This document shows positions 1-8,630 of a stretch of 64,000 nt of DNA, piece after piece. The stretch is from Pseudomonas laurylsulfativorans. GTDB taxonomy: Bacteria > Pseudomonadota > Gammaproteobacteria > Pseudomonadales > Pseudomonadaceae. The position numbers were made by a program, and so were the translations under genes. Location: the NCBI RefSeq assembly GCF_002906155.1, contig NZ_MUJK01000003.1:124001-188000 (forward strand), in the 5' to 3' direction. How positions within the stretch are numbered: the stretch's first letter is position 1; each line of letters begins with the position of its first letter. The notes under the pieces are model-generated. The model ran no database searches and was not told where the DNA came from. It saw only the letters and a program-made list of their open reading frames with translations.

Positions 1-48
1 GTGGCGGATGCGGGGGTAGCGGCTTGATCTGTAGCGCCTGATCAATCG

Positions 49-121
49 CCTTCGCGAGCAGGCTCGCTCCCACATTTACCCTGTGTTCGCAGGACCCTGT
101 GGGAGCCTGCTCGCGAAGGCA
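49..121. repeat. REP pair (BIME) left of the transposase
   Basis: Two inverted copies of the Pseudomonas REP palindrome (core TTCGCGAGCAGGCTCGCTCC, then its complement) lie 22 bases apart. The same unit recurs at more than ten other intergenic sites in the window. Bases 1-48 show nothing else. Confidence 0.85.
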
Positions 122-214
122 TTCTCCCAGTCACATCCAGCTAAAAGTCTGCATTACCCTCTAGCATTTCCGGGGCTAGCCTTTTCATGACTTCATCATG
201 AGAGTGGCAAGGGA

Positions 215-673
215 ATGCCCAAGTTGTCTGTCTCACATCGCCTGCGCCTCGGCCGCTTCACAGAACAAAACCGCATCTACCTATTGACTGCCAATACCTT
301 CGAACGCCGACCTGTCTTCAAGGATTTCACCTTGGGCAGATTGGTCGTTGACCAATTTCGTAATGCTCAGGTGCAAGGTTGCGCCAAGTCATTGGCGTGG
401 GTCGTCATGCCTGATCATTTTCATTGGTTGGTCGAGTTGCAGCGGGGTTCACTGAGTGGATTGATGCAAAGAACTAAGTCGCTAAGCACCAAGGCAGTCA
501 ATCGGTCCGTCGGCCGGAAGATCTGCCTTTGGCAACAGGGTTATCACGACCGAGCACTGAGGCGAGATGAGGATTTGGTGAAGATGGCGCGGTATGTTGT
601 GGCCAATCCGTTGCGGGCTGGGCTGATCGAGAAGCTGGGCGACTATCCACTGTGGGATGCTGTTTGGGTTTGA
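215..673 (+). CDS. REP-associated tyrosine transposase (RAYT)
   Basis: Single-domain HUH transposase of the Y1_Tnp/RAYT class, thought to nick and move REP-type hairpins. The 152-residue protein has the metal-binding HxH pair (MPDHFHW, His68 and His70), the GYHD motif near 110-112, and the catalytic Tyr127 in ARYVVANPLRAGL. All key residues are intact and the length is normal, so it may be active or recently active. It sits alone between two inverted REP pairs (49-121 and 691-775), the usual setting of a RAYT locus. The start ATG follows a GGCAAGGGA ribosome site. It has no IS-type terminal repeats and is probably a single-copy domesticated gene rather than an insertion sequence. Confidence 0.9.
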   Translation: MPKLSVSHRLRLGRFTEQNRIYLLTANTFERRPVFKDFTLGRLVVDQFRNAQVQGCAKSLAWVVMPDHFHWLVELQRGSLSGLMQRTKSLSTKAVNRSVGRKICLWQQGYHDRALRRDEDLVKMARYVVANPLRAGLIEKLGDYPLWDAVWV

Positions 674-690
674 GCTGAAACCGTGGTGCC

Positions 691-775
691 GCTATTCGCG
701 AGCAGGCTCGCTCCCACAATGGATCTCCAGTGTTCACAAATCCTCTGTGGGAGCGAGCCTGCTCGCGAATAGCGG
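691..775. repeat. REP pair (BIME) right of the transposase
   Basis: Inverted REP copies at 691-718 and 745-775, 26 bases apart. They complete the REP-RAYT-REP arrangement and also sit between the convergent RAYT and TetR genes, where they could act as a terminator. Confidence 0.85.
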
Positions 776-784
776 CGATACGGT

Positions 785-1393
785 CTACCGCTCTGGCTCA
801 CACCCCTTCAACACCAACCGGATAATCGTCTGCGCCGCCGCTTCGTAATCTTCTTCATCCAGCTTGGCCTTGCCGGTGATGGCGGTGATCTGCCAGTCGA
901 AGTCGGCGTAGGTCTGGGTCGCGGCCCAGATGCTGAACATCAGGTGGTTGGGGTCGACAGGGGCGATTTGCCCGCGGTCGATCCAGGTCTGGATGCACTC
1001 GATGTTGTGCTTGGCCTGGCCATTGAGCTGTTCGACCAGGTCGCTGCTCAGGTGGGGGGCGCCGTGCATGATTTCGCTGGCGAATACTTTGGAGGCGAAG
1101 GGCAGGTCGCGGGAGATGCGGATTTTCGAGCGAATGTAGCCGCTGAGCACTTCACCAGGCTCGCCGTCCGGATTGAACGGTGTCGAAGCCTGCAGGATGG
1201 GCTCGATGATGCTTTCCAGGACCTCGCGGTAGAGGTTTTCCTTGGATTTGAAGTAGTAGTAGACGTTGGGCTTGGGTAATCCCGCCTTGGCTGCAATGTC
1301 ACTGGTTTTGGTCGCAGCGAAGCCCTTGTCGGCGAACTCCTCACTGGCGGCACGCAGGATCAGTTGTTTGTTGCGCTCGCGGATAGTGCTCAT
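785..1393 (-). CDS. TetR-family transcriptional regulator, RutR-like
   Basis: The 202-residue protein has an N-terminal helix-turn-helix at about 26-46 (TSDIAAKAGLPKPNVYYYF). Its C-terminal half matches the remembered layout of E. coli RutR, with the stretches IAPVDPNHLMFSIWA and DFDWQITAITG, so the ligand domain is of the YcdC/RutR type (TetR_C_3). RutR senses uracil; whether this one binds a pyrimidine is inference, since the neighbours are not pyrimidine genes. I chose the internal ATG (MSTIRERNK), which has an AAGGAA upstream and fits family alignment; an in-frame ATG 13 codons earlier exists. It is divergent from the YedI-type gene at 1528, which it might regulate. Confidence 0.85.
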   Translation of the reverse strand: MSTIRERNKQLILRAASEEFADKGFAATKTSDIAAKAGLPKPNVYYYFKSKENLYREVLESIIEPILQASTPFNPDGEPGEVLSGYIRSKIRISRDLPFASKVFASEIMHGAPHLSSDLVEQLNGQAKHNIECIQTWIDRGQIAPVDPNHLMFSIWAATQTYADFDWQITAITGKAKLDEEDYEAAAQTIIRLVLKGCEPER

Positions 1394-1527
1394 AAACCCG
1401 GTGATTCCTTGCCTGTTCTGGCGGTTGCGCATGGTATCACCGGCCTCGCGCGGCGCTCAAGAATGCACCACAGCCCGTGATGCCGCGCTATGCTGCTGCG
1501 CATTCATTGCAGAAGGAAACCCGATTC

Positions 1528-2442
1528 ATGGCAGGAAGCAGTTTGCTGGTGCTGATTGACGACATTGCCGCCGTACTGGACGACGTGTCATTGATGACCA
1601 AAATGGCCGCCAAGAAAACGGCCGGTGTACTCGGCGACGACCTGGCACTCAATGCCCAGCAAGTCAGCGGCGTGCGGGCCGAGCGGGAAATACCGGTGGT
1701 CTGGGCGGTCGCCAAGGGTTCGTTCATCAATAAATTGATCCTGGTGCCGTCGGCGCTGGCGATCAGTGCGTTCATTCCGTGGCTGGTCACGCCGCTTTTG
1801 ATGGTCGGCGGTGCCTATCTGTGCTTCGAAGGCTTTGAAAAACTCGCCCACAAGTTCCTGCACAGCAAGGCTGAGGATGTCGCCGAGCATGCGCAGTTGG
1901 TCGAGGCTGTGGCTGACCCTGCCACCGATCTGGTGGCGTTTGAAAAGGACAAGATCAAAGGCGCGATCCGCACCGACTTCATTCTCTCGGCAGAAATCAT
2001 CGCCATCACCCTCGGCACCGTGGCCGCTGCGCCTTTGAGCCAGCAAGTCATTGTGCTGTCGGGGATCGCAATCGTCATGACTGTCGGCGTTTATGGCCTG
2101 GTGGCGGGTATCGTCAAGCTGGATGACCTTGGACTCTGGCTGACGCAGAAACCCGGGCAGATGGCGAAAGGTATCGGTGGTGCCATTCTGCGTGCCGCTC
2201 CGTACATGATGAAGAGCCTGTCGGTGATTGGCACGGCGGCGATGTTTCTGGTCGGCGGCGGCATCCTGACCCACGGCGTGCCAGTGGTGCATCACTGGAT
2301 CGAAAGTGTTGGCGCAGCGGCAGGCAGTGGCGGATTTATCGTGCCGGTGTTGCTCAATGGCGTGGCGGGGATTGTCGCAGGGGCGGTGGTGTTGGTTGGC
2401 GTCATGGCTGCCAGCAAGATCTGGAAAGCGCTGAAAGGCTGA
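1528..2442 (+). CDS. yedI: DUF808 (YedI-family) inner-membrane protein
   Basis: 304-residue protein of the DUF808/YedI family, whose function is unknown. It opens with the family-typical [19 protein letters not shown], then [21 protein letters not shown] and several hydrophobic segments (about 65-100, 150-200, 230-300). The [12 protein letters not shown] stretch is also characteristic. The start is set by AGAAGGAAA 10 bases before the ATG; an in-frame upstream ATG would add 17 residues without family support. It is monocistronic, divergent from the TetR regulator, and ends at a REP-derived terminator. Confidence 0.85.
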   Translation: MAGSSLLVLIDDIAAVLDDVSLMTKMAAKKTAGVLGDDLALNAQQVSGVRAEREIPVVWAVAKGSFINKLILVPSALAISAFIPWLVTPLLMVGGAYLCFEGFEKLAHKFLHSKAEDVAEHAQLVEAVADPATDLVAFEKDKIKGAIRTDFILSAEIIAITLGTVAAAPLSQQVIVLSGIAIVMTVGVYGLVAGIVKLDDLGLWLTQKPGQMAKGIGGAILRAAPYMMKSLSVIGTAAMFLVGGGILTHGVPVVHHWIESVGAAAGSGGFIVPVLLNGVAGIVAGAVVLVGVMAASKIWKALKG

Positions 2443-2457
2443 AGGCAACACATAACA

Positions 2458-2495
2458 ACTGTGGGAGCGGGCGGCTTGCTCCCACAGTGTTTTTT
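2458..2495 (+). terminator. REP-like hairpin with T-run
   Basis: ACTGTGGGAGC pairs with GCTCCCACAGT around a short loop and is followed by GTTTTTT. It is a REP half-copy that doubles as a terminator between the convergent yedI and mlaA-like genes. Confidence 0.75.
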
Positions 2496-2507
2496 CGGTC
2501 GTCAGGT

Positions 2508-3296
2508 TTACTCAGCGATCTGCAACTTGCGCGCTTCGGTGTACACGTAGCGCACTTTCTCGTACTCGAACGGCGAGTTCATCTGGCCATAGCGGAAGCT
2601 GGTCTGGTTGCGCTTGTCGATGCCGCGCAGGATCCAGACTTCCGGATGGTTGGAGCTGACTTCGGCTACGTTGAGGAAGTTGATCGCATTCTCGGCCGTG
2701 TAATCCACCAACAGGCCGCCGGTGTCACGCAGGTTCGACGGACCGAGGATCGGCAGGACGAAGTAAGCGCCGCCCGGCACGCCGTAGAAGCCCAGGGTCT
2801 GGCCGAAGTCTTCGCTCTGGCGTGGCAGGCCCATGGCGGTGGCTGGGTCCCACAGGCCGGCGATGCCAATGGTGGTGTTGAGCAGCAGGCGGCCGGTGGT
2901 TTCCAGCGAGCGCTGGCCCTTGAGTTGCAGCAGGCTGTTCAGCAGGTTCGGCACGTCGCCGAGGTTGTTGAAGAAGTTGCTGACGCCGGTGCGCAAGAAG
3001 CTCGGGGTGACGTAGCGGTAACCATTGACCACTGGCAGGAACACCCATTGGTCGAAGCGATAGTTGAAGTGATAGACGCGGCGGTTCCACTCCTCCAGCG
3101 GATCGTAGACAGCCAGCGCGTTGAGCGTCGATCGCTCGAACTCACGCTGATCCAGGCCCGGATTGAATTTGAGTTTGCTCAGCGGTTCCTTGAAGCCGTC
3201 ACTGTCGACGACCACGGGGGCGTTGGCTTTGCTGTTGTCGGCATTGGCGACGCCTGCACAGAGTAACGCTGCGAAAAGCAGGAGATATTTAGCCAC
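2508..3296 (-). CDS. MlaA/VacJ-family protein, non-lipidated form
   Basis: Homologue of MlaA, the outer-membrane part of the Mla system that removes misplaced phospholipids from the outer leaflet. Family hallmarks are DPLEEWNRRVYHFN, NFFNNLGDVPNLLN, TIGIAGLWDPA and PRQSEDFGQTLG. The 262-residue protein starts at GTG 3296, supported by a GGAG about 6 bases upstream and an 8-base overlap with the preceding hydrolase gene. An upstream ATG would give a poor N-terminus. The leader ends AGVANA-DNS, a signal peptidase I site. The Cys in ALLCAG does not sit in a good lipobox, so unlike classical MlaA this protein is probably periplasmic rather than lipid-anchored. It is translated with the hydrolase at 3289-4587. 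Confidence 0.88.
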   Translation of the reverse strand: MAKYLLLFAALLCAGVANADNSKANAPVVVDSDGFKEPLSKLKFNPGLDQREFERSTLNALAVYDPLEEWNRRVYHFNYRFDQWVFLPVVNGYRYVTPSFLRTGVSNFFNNLGDVPNLLNSLLQLKGQRSLETTGRLLLNTTIGIAGLWDPATAMGLPRQSEDFGQTLGFYGVPGGAYFVLPILGPSNLRDTGGLLVDYTAENAINFLNVAEVSSNHPEVWILRGIDKRNQTSFRYGQMNSPFEYEKVRYVYTEARKLQIAE

Positions 3297-4587
3297 GGAA
3301 GAACTCCAGCATGGCGTCGCTGTTGACGCGGTAGTTGATGTTGCCGCAGTGGCCGCCATACGGGTAAACGGTCAGGCGATCACCGAAGGTCTTGCGCAGG
3401 AAACCCAGGTCGCCAGGGCCGAGGATCACGTCATCGGCGTTGTGCATCACAGCGATTTTCGGGCTTTCGTGCAGATAGTCCTTCAGCGCATACAGGCTCA
3501 CCTGGTCAATCAGTTGCAGCAGGCTGCCGCCGTCAGTGCGGGCGCGCCACATCGGGATTACTTGTTCGGTGATGTAGCAGTCGAAGTCGCACTGCAGCGC
3601 ACGCTTGAGGAATGGCGTGAGGCTGGTGCCCTCGGTGATCGGGAACTTGGGTGGGGTGATCAGGCCGCGACGGTTGACCAGGTCCGAAGTGAAGGCAATG
3701 TCGGCCGCCGAAAAGCGGAACGAGGTGCCGATCAGCATGGCCATCTGCTCGTTGCTCAGGTGCTGCTTGGACTGCTGGAAGTCGTAGAGCAGGGCATCGT
3801 TGAGGTCGATGTAGCCCTTCTGCTGGAAGTAGCGGGTCAGTTTGTCGAGTACCAGTTCATAGAACGTGGTGCTGGTGTTGATGCCCTTGACCTCGGTCTG
3901 GACCAGCTTGTCGAGGTTGGTGATCGAGGTGTAGAGATTGACCGGCGGGTTGAGCAGCAGGACTTTCTTGAAGTTGAAGCTGCGGCGGGTTTCGTCCAGG
4001 TGCGAGACAAACGCGGCATCCAGTGCACCCAGGCTGTATCCGGTCAGGTAGTAATCGGTAACCGGCATTTTCGGGTTCTGTGCCCGTACGGCCTGCATCA
4101 CCCGGTACAGATCTTCGGCGTCTTCCTTGGAAACACCCGGCGTGGCGAAGCGTGATGCGGCGCTCATGAAGTCATAGCTGGTGGGTGAGGACAACTGCAC
4201 CACGTGGTAGCCGGCTTTGTAATAGAGCTTCTTCAGGTATTCGTTCAGGGTGCTGTCATAGCGCGCGCCAGTGCCGGCGATCAGGAAAATCAGCGGCGCG
4301 GCGTGATCCTGCGTGGCAATGCGATAGTCGAGTTTCTTGACCGCCCAGAAATTGTCCGGCAATTCGAATGCCCGCTCCGGACGCAAGGTGACGCTGCGCA
4401 CGGTCTGATCGATGTCGTCGTCCAGGGGCAACTCCGGACGCAAGTCCGGCGGCGTGGTCGCGATGGTCGCCTCGAACGGGTTGGTCAGGGGGTAGCCATA
4501 ACTGGCGGCGTCAATGTCGACCGCCAGTGCGGACGCACTCAAGATAAGGCCGCCAAACAGGGCGGCGAAGCGCAAGGAACGGAGCAT
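3289..4587 (-). CDS. Secreted alpha/beta-hydrolase, partner of MlaA-like protein
   Basis: 432 residues with a cleavable signal peptide (MLRSLRFAALFGGLILSASALA). Alpha/beta-hydrolase elements are an oxyanion-type loop IAGTGARYDS (about 103-112), the nucleophile elbow GYSLGA with Ser185, a late acidic turn HNADDVI and a terminal His in YGGHCG. Substrate unknown; some databases label this family serine/threonine kinase, which nothing here supports. The stop codon lies inside the start of the mlaA-like gene, so the two form an operon. A lipid or envelope-ester substrate is a reasonable guess from that pairing. SD AAGGGA lies 7 bases before the ATG. The 225 bases upstream to 4812 hold its leader (see findings). 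Confidence 0.82.
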   Translation of the reverse strand: MLRSLRFAALFGGLILSASALAVDIDAASYGYPLTNPFEATIATTPPDLRPELPLDDDIDQTVRSVTLRPERAFELPDNFWAVKKLDYRIATQDHAAPLIFLIAGTGARYDSTLNEYLKKLYYKAGYHVVQLSSPTSYDFMSAASRFATPGVSKEDAEDLYRVMQAVRAQNPKMPVTDYYLTGYSLGALDAAFVSHLDETRRSFNFKKVLLLNPPVNLYTSITNLDKLVQTEVKGINTSTTFYELVLDKLTRYFQQKGYIDLNDALLYDFQQSKQHLSNEQMAMLIGTSFRFSAADIAFTSDLVNRRGLITPPKFPITEGTSLTPFLKRALQCDFDCYITEQVIPMWRARTDGGSLLQLIDQVSLYALKDYLHESPKIAVMHNADDVILGPGDLGFLRKTFGDRLTVYPYGGHCGNINYRVNSDAMLEFFRG

Positions 4588-4812
4588 GACTAAATCCCTT
4601 AGAAGGAGGTGCCGATTGAATTTCGCAGGCTATGACCATCGGATTTGCGCCAAAGTGCCAACCATCGGCACCAAACAGGCCTAATGACGAAGTAATAGTA
4701 GCTGGACGATACACTTTGCAGCGATTGAATGACCAGTTAACAGTTGTTATCGCTTGCGAAACGCTTTCGGGCGATTAAGCTGGCCGCCGTTTTTCGCCAA
4801 TTGGAGTGTTTC

Positions 4813-5181
4813 ATGTCTCGCCGCCTGCCCGTGATTCTGCTGCTTGTTTTACTGCCTGTATGGCTGGCCGCCAGTTATGGCGCGCGTTATGGCTTCATGG
4901 AGGATGCGCAGTGGGTTGGCATTTGCGTGGATGAGGCAAGTCGCTGGGAATGCCAGGTGCGTTCGAACCTGGGGCTGATGATCCACTTCGGGGTACTGGG
5001 CTGGGCTGCGCTGGGCGCGGCGGTCATCGGCTTTGTTGTGCCGGGACGGGCAGGGTGGTGGCTGGCGGTGTTGGCGCTGGTGTTCGGGTTTCCGGCATTG
5101 GCGTTGTACAACACTACGCTGGCGGTTTTTGCGGTGGTGATTGCGGGGTTGCGGTTGGTCAGGGCTTCTCGCGGCGTTTAA
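4813..5181 (+). CDS. Small inner-membrane protein of unknown function
   Basis: 122 residues with one N-terminal hydrophobic segment (about 5-25) and two or three more in the second half (about 53-75, 82-115). In between is a short polar loop with two Cys (GICVDEASRWECQV), perhaps a periplasmic disulfide. TTGGAGTG precedes the ATG at the right distance. I do not recognise a named family. It is monocistronic, divergent from the hydrolase/MlaA operon and convergent with the GH17 gene. Confidence 0.7.
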   Translation: MSRRLPVILLLVLLPVWLAASYGARYGFMEDAQWVGICVDEASRWECQVRSNLGLMIHFGVLGWAALGAAVIGFVVPGRAGWWLAVLALVFGFPALALYNTTLAVFAVVIAGLRLVRASRGV

Positions 5182-5189
5182 AAGTCTGT

Positions 5190-5215
5190 CTTCGCGGGCA
5201 AGCTCGCGCCTACAG
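5190..5215. repeat. Single REP element
   Basis: A solitary REP copy (CTTCGCGGGCAAGCTCGCGCC) just after the small membrane-protein gene and before the convergent GH17 gene. Confidence 0.75.
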
Positions 5216-5299
5216 TAGATCTTCAGCGAACACAAAATTTGCGTGCGACAAAGATCAAATGTGCGAGCTTGCGATGATGCCAGTCAGGTTGCGAAAGAG

Positions 5300-6853
5300 T
5301 TAAGCCTTGCGAACACGCAGGCAACGCCACAACGCCGCCACCATCAACACACTCACCAGCGCCCAGCCCCAGGCCTGTTGGTTCTGCAAGCCTTCACGGA
5401 ACAGCTGCGGCGCAATGCCGGCACCAATGATGAAGGTCAACAGGGCAATCTCGCGGCGCGGCACATTCACCGGGCGGCACAGATAAACCAGCGCCGGGAC
5501 GATGAACGCGACACTCGGGAAGCTGCGATAACGCGGATCGAACACCAGTTCCAGCATCATGACTGCCGCCGTGAAACCTGCCGTGGCAACCAGCCAGCCA
5601 GCACGTTGTTCAAGCCAGTTGAAAACCCGTCCGCGCCAACCGGAACGAGAACTCAACGTCAGTGCGGCATGGGCCAGTACCAGGAGATTCAGAGTGGTCA
5701 GCAATACGACCCACAGCCATTCGCTGGTGAAGCGTGTAGTGACTCGTGCCAGGTCGCCCCAAGCGCCAATCGAACACGCTGCCAATGCACCGAGGAGCGG
5801 CAACACCAGCGCCGCGCGCGTCGTGCGAACCCGTCCACCGAGCAGCAAGGTGCCGATAAAGATCAAGCCACCCACCGCCAGCCATTGCGACCAGTACGGT
5901 ACGTTTGTCACGGGACCGGCCAGCACCCCCTTGTCCTGGCGATTGGCATCGAACAATCCCCAGTAACCGCCGACCGCGCCTTCACTGGCACGTTTCCATG
6001 GCTGGTCGAAGGCTTCGATCAGGTTGTAGTGCCAGCCCTGTTGCTCGGCCATGGCGACAAAACCGCGAATGAACCGGGCTTCATTGACCCGGCTCGGCAG
6101 GGCGGTTTCGCGCTGGCGGCCTTCGCTGGGCCAGCCGGTTTCGCCGATCAGCACATCCTTGGGTGCGAACTTGTTGCCGAACACCTGGCGCACTTCGGCC
6201 ACATGCTGCAGGGCGGCGTCTATGTTCGACGGATCGTCTTCCCAGTACGGCAGCAAGTGAATGGTCAGGAAATCCACGGCGGGGGCGATTTCCGGATGCT
6301 TGAGCCAGAACTCCCAGACGTCCGCATAGGTGACAGGCTGTTTGACCTGGCTCTTGACCTTGTTGATCAGCTTCGCCAATTGCGCGCCAGTGACTTCCTT
6401 GCGCAGCAGGGTTTCGTTGCCGACGATCACTGCGCTCACCACATCAGGGTTGGCGTTGGCCGAGGCAATCAGCAGGTCGACTTCTTTTTCCGTGTCCACC
6501 GGATTGCTGTTGACCCAGGCGCCGATCATCAGCTTCAAGCCATGCTTGCGCGCCAGATCCGGCAGGGCTTCGAGGCCGGTCATGGAATAGGTGCGGATGC
6601 ATTCGAAGCTTTTTGACAGCAGCGCGAGGTCGGCGTCCATGCGCTCGGGACGCAGGTTCAATGGCACGTCGAACGGCGATTGGTCTTTATCGAATGGGGT
6701 GTATGAGGCGCATTGCAGCTTGTGTGTCGCACTGGCGACATCCGGCAGGATCACCGGTTTACCGAGGCCGTACCAGAAGCCGCCAAGGGCAAAGACCCCC
6801 AACAGGCAAGCGAATAGATAAGCAGCAAAAGGGAAGCGGGATGTCGCGGACAT
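5300..6853 (-). CDS. Membrane-anchored glycoside hydrolase family 17 protein (beta-glucan enzyme)
   Basis: 517 residues. An N-terminal transmembrane segment (about 8-28) is followed by a GH17 TIM-barrel domain (about 45-310) with the acid/base Glu147 in VIVGNETLL and the nucleophile Glu238 in LIGETGWPSE. The last 200 residues hold about six hydrophobic segments. GH17 enzymes cleave or rearrange beta-1,3-glucans; this Pseudomonas type is often named beta-(1,6)-glucan synthase, by analogy with NdvB-type enzymes that make cyclic or branched beta-glucans. No glycosyltransferase domain is visible, so transglycosylation is the likelier activity. The internal ATG (MSATSRF) is preferred to one 14 codons upstream. 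Monocistronic. Confidence 0.85.
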   Translation of the reverse strand: MSATSRFPFAAYLFACLLGVFALGGFWYGLGKPVILPDVASATHKLQCASYTPFDKDQSPFDVPLNLRPERMDADLALLSKSFECIRTYSMTGLEALPDLARKHGLKLMIGAWVNSNPVDTEKEVDLLIASANANPDVVSAVIVGNETLLRKEVTGAQLAKLINKVKSQVKQPVTYADVWEFWLKHPEIAPAVDFLTIHLLPYWEDDPSNIDAALQHVAEVRQVFGNKFAPKDVLIGETGWPSEGRQRETALPSRVNEARFIRGFVAMAEQQGWHYNLIEAFDQPWKRASEGAVGGYWGLFDANRQDKGVLAGPVTNVPYWSQWLAVGGLIFIGTLLLGGRVRTTRAALVLPLLGALAACSIGAWGDLARVTTRFTSEWLWVVLLTTLNLLVLAHAALTLSSRSGWRGRVFNWLEQRAGWLVATAGFTAAVMMLELVFDPRYRSFPSVAFIVPALVYLCRPVNVPRREIALLTFIIGAGIAPQLFREGLQNQQAWGWALVSVLMVAALWRCLRVRKA

Positions 6854-7183
6854 GGTCAGGCCGTGTGGGAGCAAAGCGGCGCATGTTACCTGCATTTACC
6901 GCGTGCTTGGTGGCCTGCATGATTTTGATATGCAAAGTTCGGGCGGAATGTCCGGTACGTTGGTCGTGCTCAAGATTAATGGCTTTCTGATGTCGTTTCT
7001 CGATGGCTTGAGGTCGCTGGCAGAGCAGGTCGCCAAGAGCGTCAGGTTGATTATCGGAGGCGTCAGTACTCCGCTGATGTTCGCACGAGTTTGCGGTAAG
7101 GCGTGATGGGGGCGCTGTGCACCATAACAATACGTTTAAGCGACTCGGCATCCGTCGAGCGCAGCACTTTCGGGGAAGTAACG
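6854..7183. other. Intergenic region upstream of the GH17 and betX genes
   Basis: 330 bases between divergent genes. The short reading frames here have no ribosome sites or recognisable content. Promoters for both neighbours must lie here, but I could not pick a convincing pair of boxes. Confidence 0.5.
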
Positions 7184-8035
7184 ATGAAGATGCGACGACT
7201 CTTGGGCGCAGGTGCCGCTTTGGTGCTGGCGATCAGTTCTACCGTGGCCAGTGCCGCCGGCAAGGAAGTGACTCTCGGTTATGTCGACGGCTGGTCGGAC
7301 AGTGTCGCCACGACCAACGTGGCCGCAGAAGTGATCAGGCAGAAACTCGGTTATGACGTGAAGCTGCAGGCGGTCGCTACCGGGATCATGTGGCAAGGCG
7401 TGGCCACCGGCAAACTCGACGCCATGCTGTCGGCCTGGCTGCCTGTGACCCACGGTGATTACTGGACGAAGAACAAGGATCAGGTCGTCGATTACGGCCC
7501 GAACTTCAAGGACGCGAAAATCGGCCTGATCGTGCCGGAGTACGTTAAAGCCAAGTCCATCGACGATCTGAAAACCGACGACAGCTTCAAGAATCGTATC
7601 GTCGGCATCGACGCCGGTTCAGGCGTGATGCTCAAGACCGATCAGGCCATCAAGGATTACGACCTGACCGGTTATCAACTCAAGGCCAGTTCCGGTGCCG
7701 GCATGATTGCCGAGCTGACCCGTGCCGAGAAGAAAAACGAATCCATCGCAGTGACCGGCTGGGTGCCGCACTGGATGTTCGCCAAGTGGAAACTGCGCTT
7801 CCTCGAAGACCCGAAAGGCGTATACGGCGCGGCTGAAACCGTGAACAGCATCGGCAGCAAAGGCCTGGAGGCCAAGGCGCCGGAAGTGGCCAAGTTCCTG
7901 AAGAACTTCCAGTGGGAATCCAAGGATGAAATCGGTCAGGTGATGCTGGCGATTCAGGACGGTGCCAAGCCTGAAGCCGCGGCGAAGGATTGGGTGGCCA
8001 AACACCCTGAGCGTGTGGCTGACTGGACCAAGTAA
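7184..8035 (+). CDS. betX: Quaternary-ammonium (glycine betaine) ABC substrate-binding protein
   Basis: 283-residue periplasmic binding protein of the OpuAC family. Signal peptide about 1-22 (ending ASA), then KEVTLGYVDGWSDSVATTNVAAEV and LSAWLPVTHGDYW. The Trp residues are of the kind that form the aromatic box for a trimethylammonium head group. No permease or ATPase gene is adjacent. In P. aeruginosa the equivalent gene (PA3236) also lies beside DUF485-actP and was named betX, an orphan binding protein that works with the CbcWV transporter; the same is inferred here. GGGGAAGTAACG before ATG 7184 decides the start over an ATG 27 codons upstream. Close alternatives are CbcX and CaiX paralogues. 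Confidence 0.85.
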   Translation: MKMRRLLGAGAALVLAISSTVASAAGKEVTLGYVDGWSDSVATTNVAAEVIRQKLGYDVKLQAVATGIMWQGVATGKLDAMLSAWLPVTHGDYWTKNKDQVVDYGPNFKDAKIGLIVPEYVKAKSIDDLKTDDSFKNRIVGIDAGSGVMLKTDQAIKDYDLTGYQLKASSGAGMIAELTRAEKKNESIAVTGWVPHWMFAKWKLRFLEDPKGVYGAAETVNSIGSKGLEAKAPEVAKFLKNFQWESKDEIGQVMLAIQDGAKPEAAAKDWVAKHPERVADWTK

Positions 8036-8108
8036 TTTGAGCTGACGCGTCTGGTCAGCACCTTCGAGGGCCGCTCGGCATTTTATGCCAAGTGGCCCTT
8101 TGCTTTTC

Positions 8109-8208
8109 TGTAGGAGCGAGCTTGCTCGCGATGGACGTGAACGTTAACGCGTGCTGTCTGAAAAATTGCGGTGCCTTCAAATTCATCGTGAGCAAGCTCG
8201 CTCCTACA
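8109..8208. repeat. REP pair (BIME)
   Basis: Inverted REP copies at 8109-8134 and 8184-8208 between betX and the DUF485 gene. They suggest that betX is transcriptionally separate from DUF485-actP. Confidence 0.8.
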
Positions 8209-8318
8209 ATTGGCAGATATGTCATGTGGCTCTAAGACTAAGGTCGTCTGGAACCTGCCCCGCAGCCGCATAGAGTGGATACCGTTCCAACTTAATCTGT
8301 GCTGCGAGGATAAAAACA

Positions 8319-8630
8319 ATGAACGACAGCATTTACCTCTCGATTCAAAACAGCCCGCGCTTCAAGGAGCTGGTTAGCAAGAGGGAACGATTCGCCTGGA
8401 TTCTTTCGGCAATCATGCTAGGGCTTTACTCCGGATTCATCCTTTTGATTGCTTACGGGCCGCATGTACTTGGGGCGAAAATCAGCCCTGAGTCCTCGAT
8501 TACCTGGGGCATACCGATCGGTGTGGGGCTGATTGTTTCGGCCTTCATCCTGACTGGCATTTACGTGCGACGCGCCAACGGCGAATTCGACGACCTGAAC
8601 AATGCGATTCTCAAGGAGGCTCAGCAATGA
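8319..8630 (+). CDS. yjcH: DUF485 membrane protein (YjcH), ActP partner
   Basis: 103 residues with two transmembrane segments (about 28-50 and 62-84) and the DUF485 signature [19 protein letters not shown]. This small protein is almost always encoded directly before acetate symporters. Its role is unproven, but it may assemble with or regulate ActP. The stop overlaps the actP start by four bases (ATGA), implying coupled translation. GAGGATAAAAAC precedes the ATG. Confidence 0.93.
   Translation: MNDSIYLSIQNSPRFKELVSKRERFAWILSAIMLGLYSGFILLIAYGPHVLGAKISPESSITWGIPIGVGLIVSAFILTGIYVRRANGEFDDLNNAILKEAQQ

Noticed and set aside
6852..7106. 84-codon plus-strand frame between the GH17 and betX genes
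   Set aside because: No ribosome site; the amino-acid sequence lacks any recognisable feature and the frame overlaps the GH17 start region.
8249..8265. GG-N10-GC sequence resembling a sigma-54 promoter before the DUF485-actP pair
   Set aside because: Only the invariant GG and GC match; the flanking TGGCAC and TTGC bases are poor, so chance is likely.
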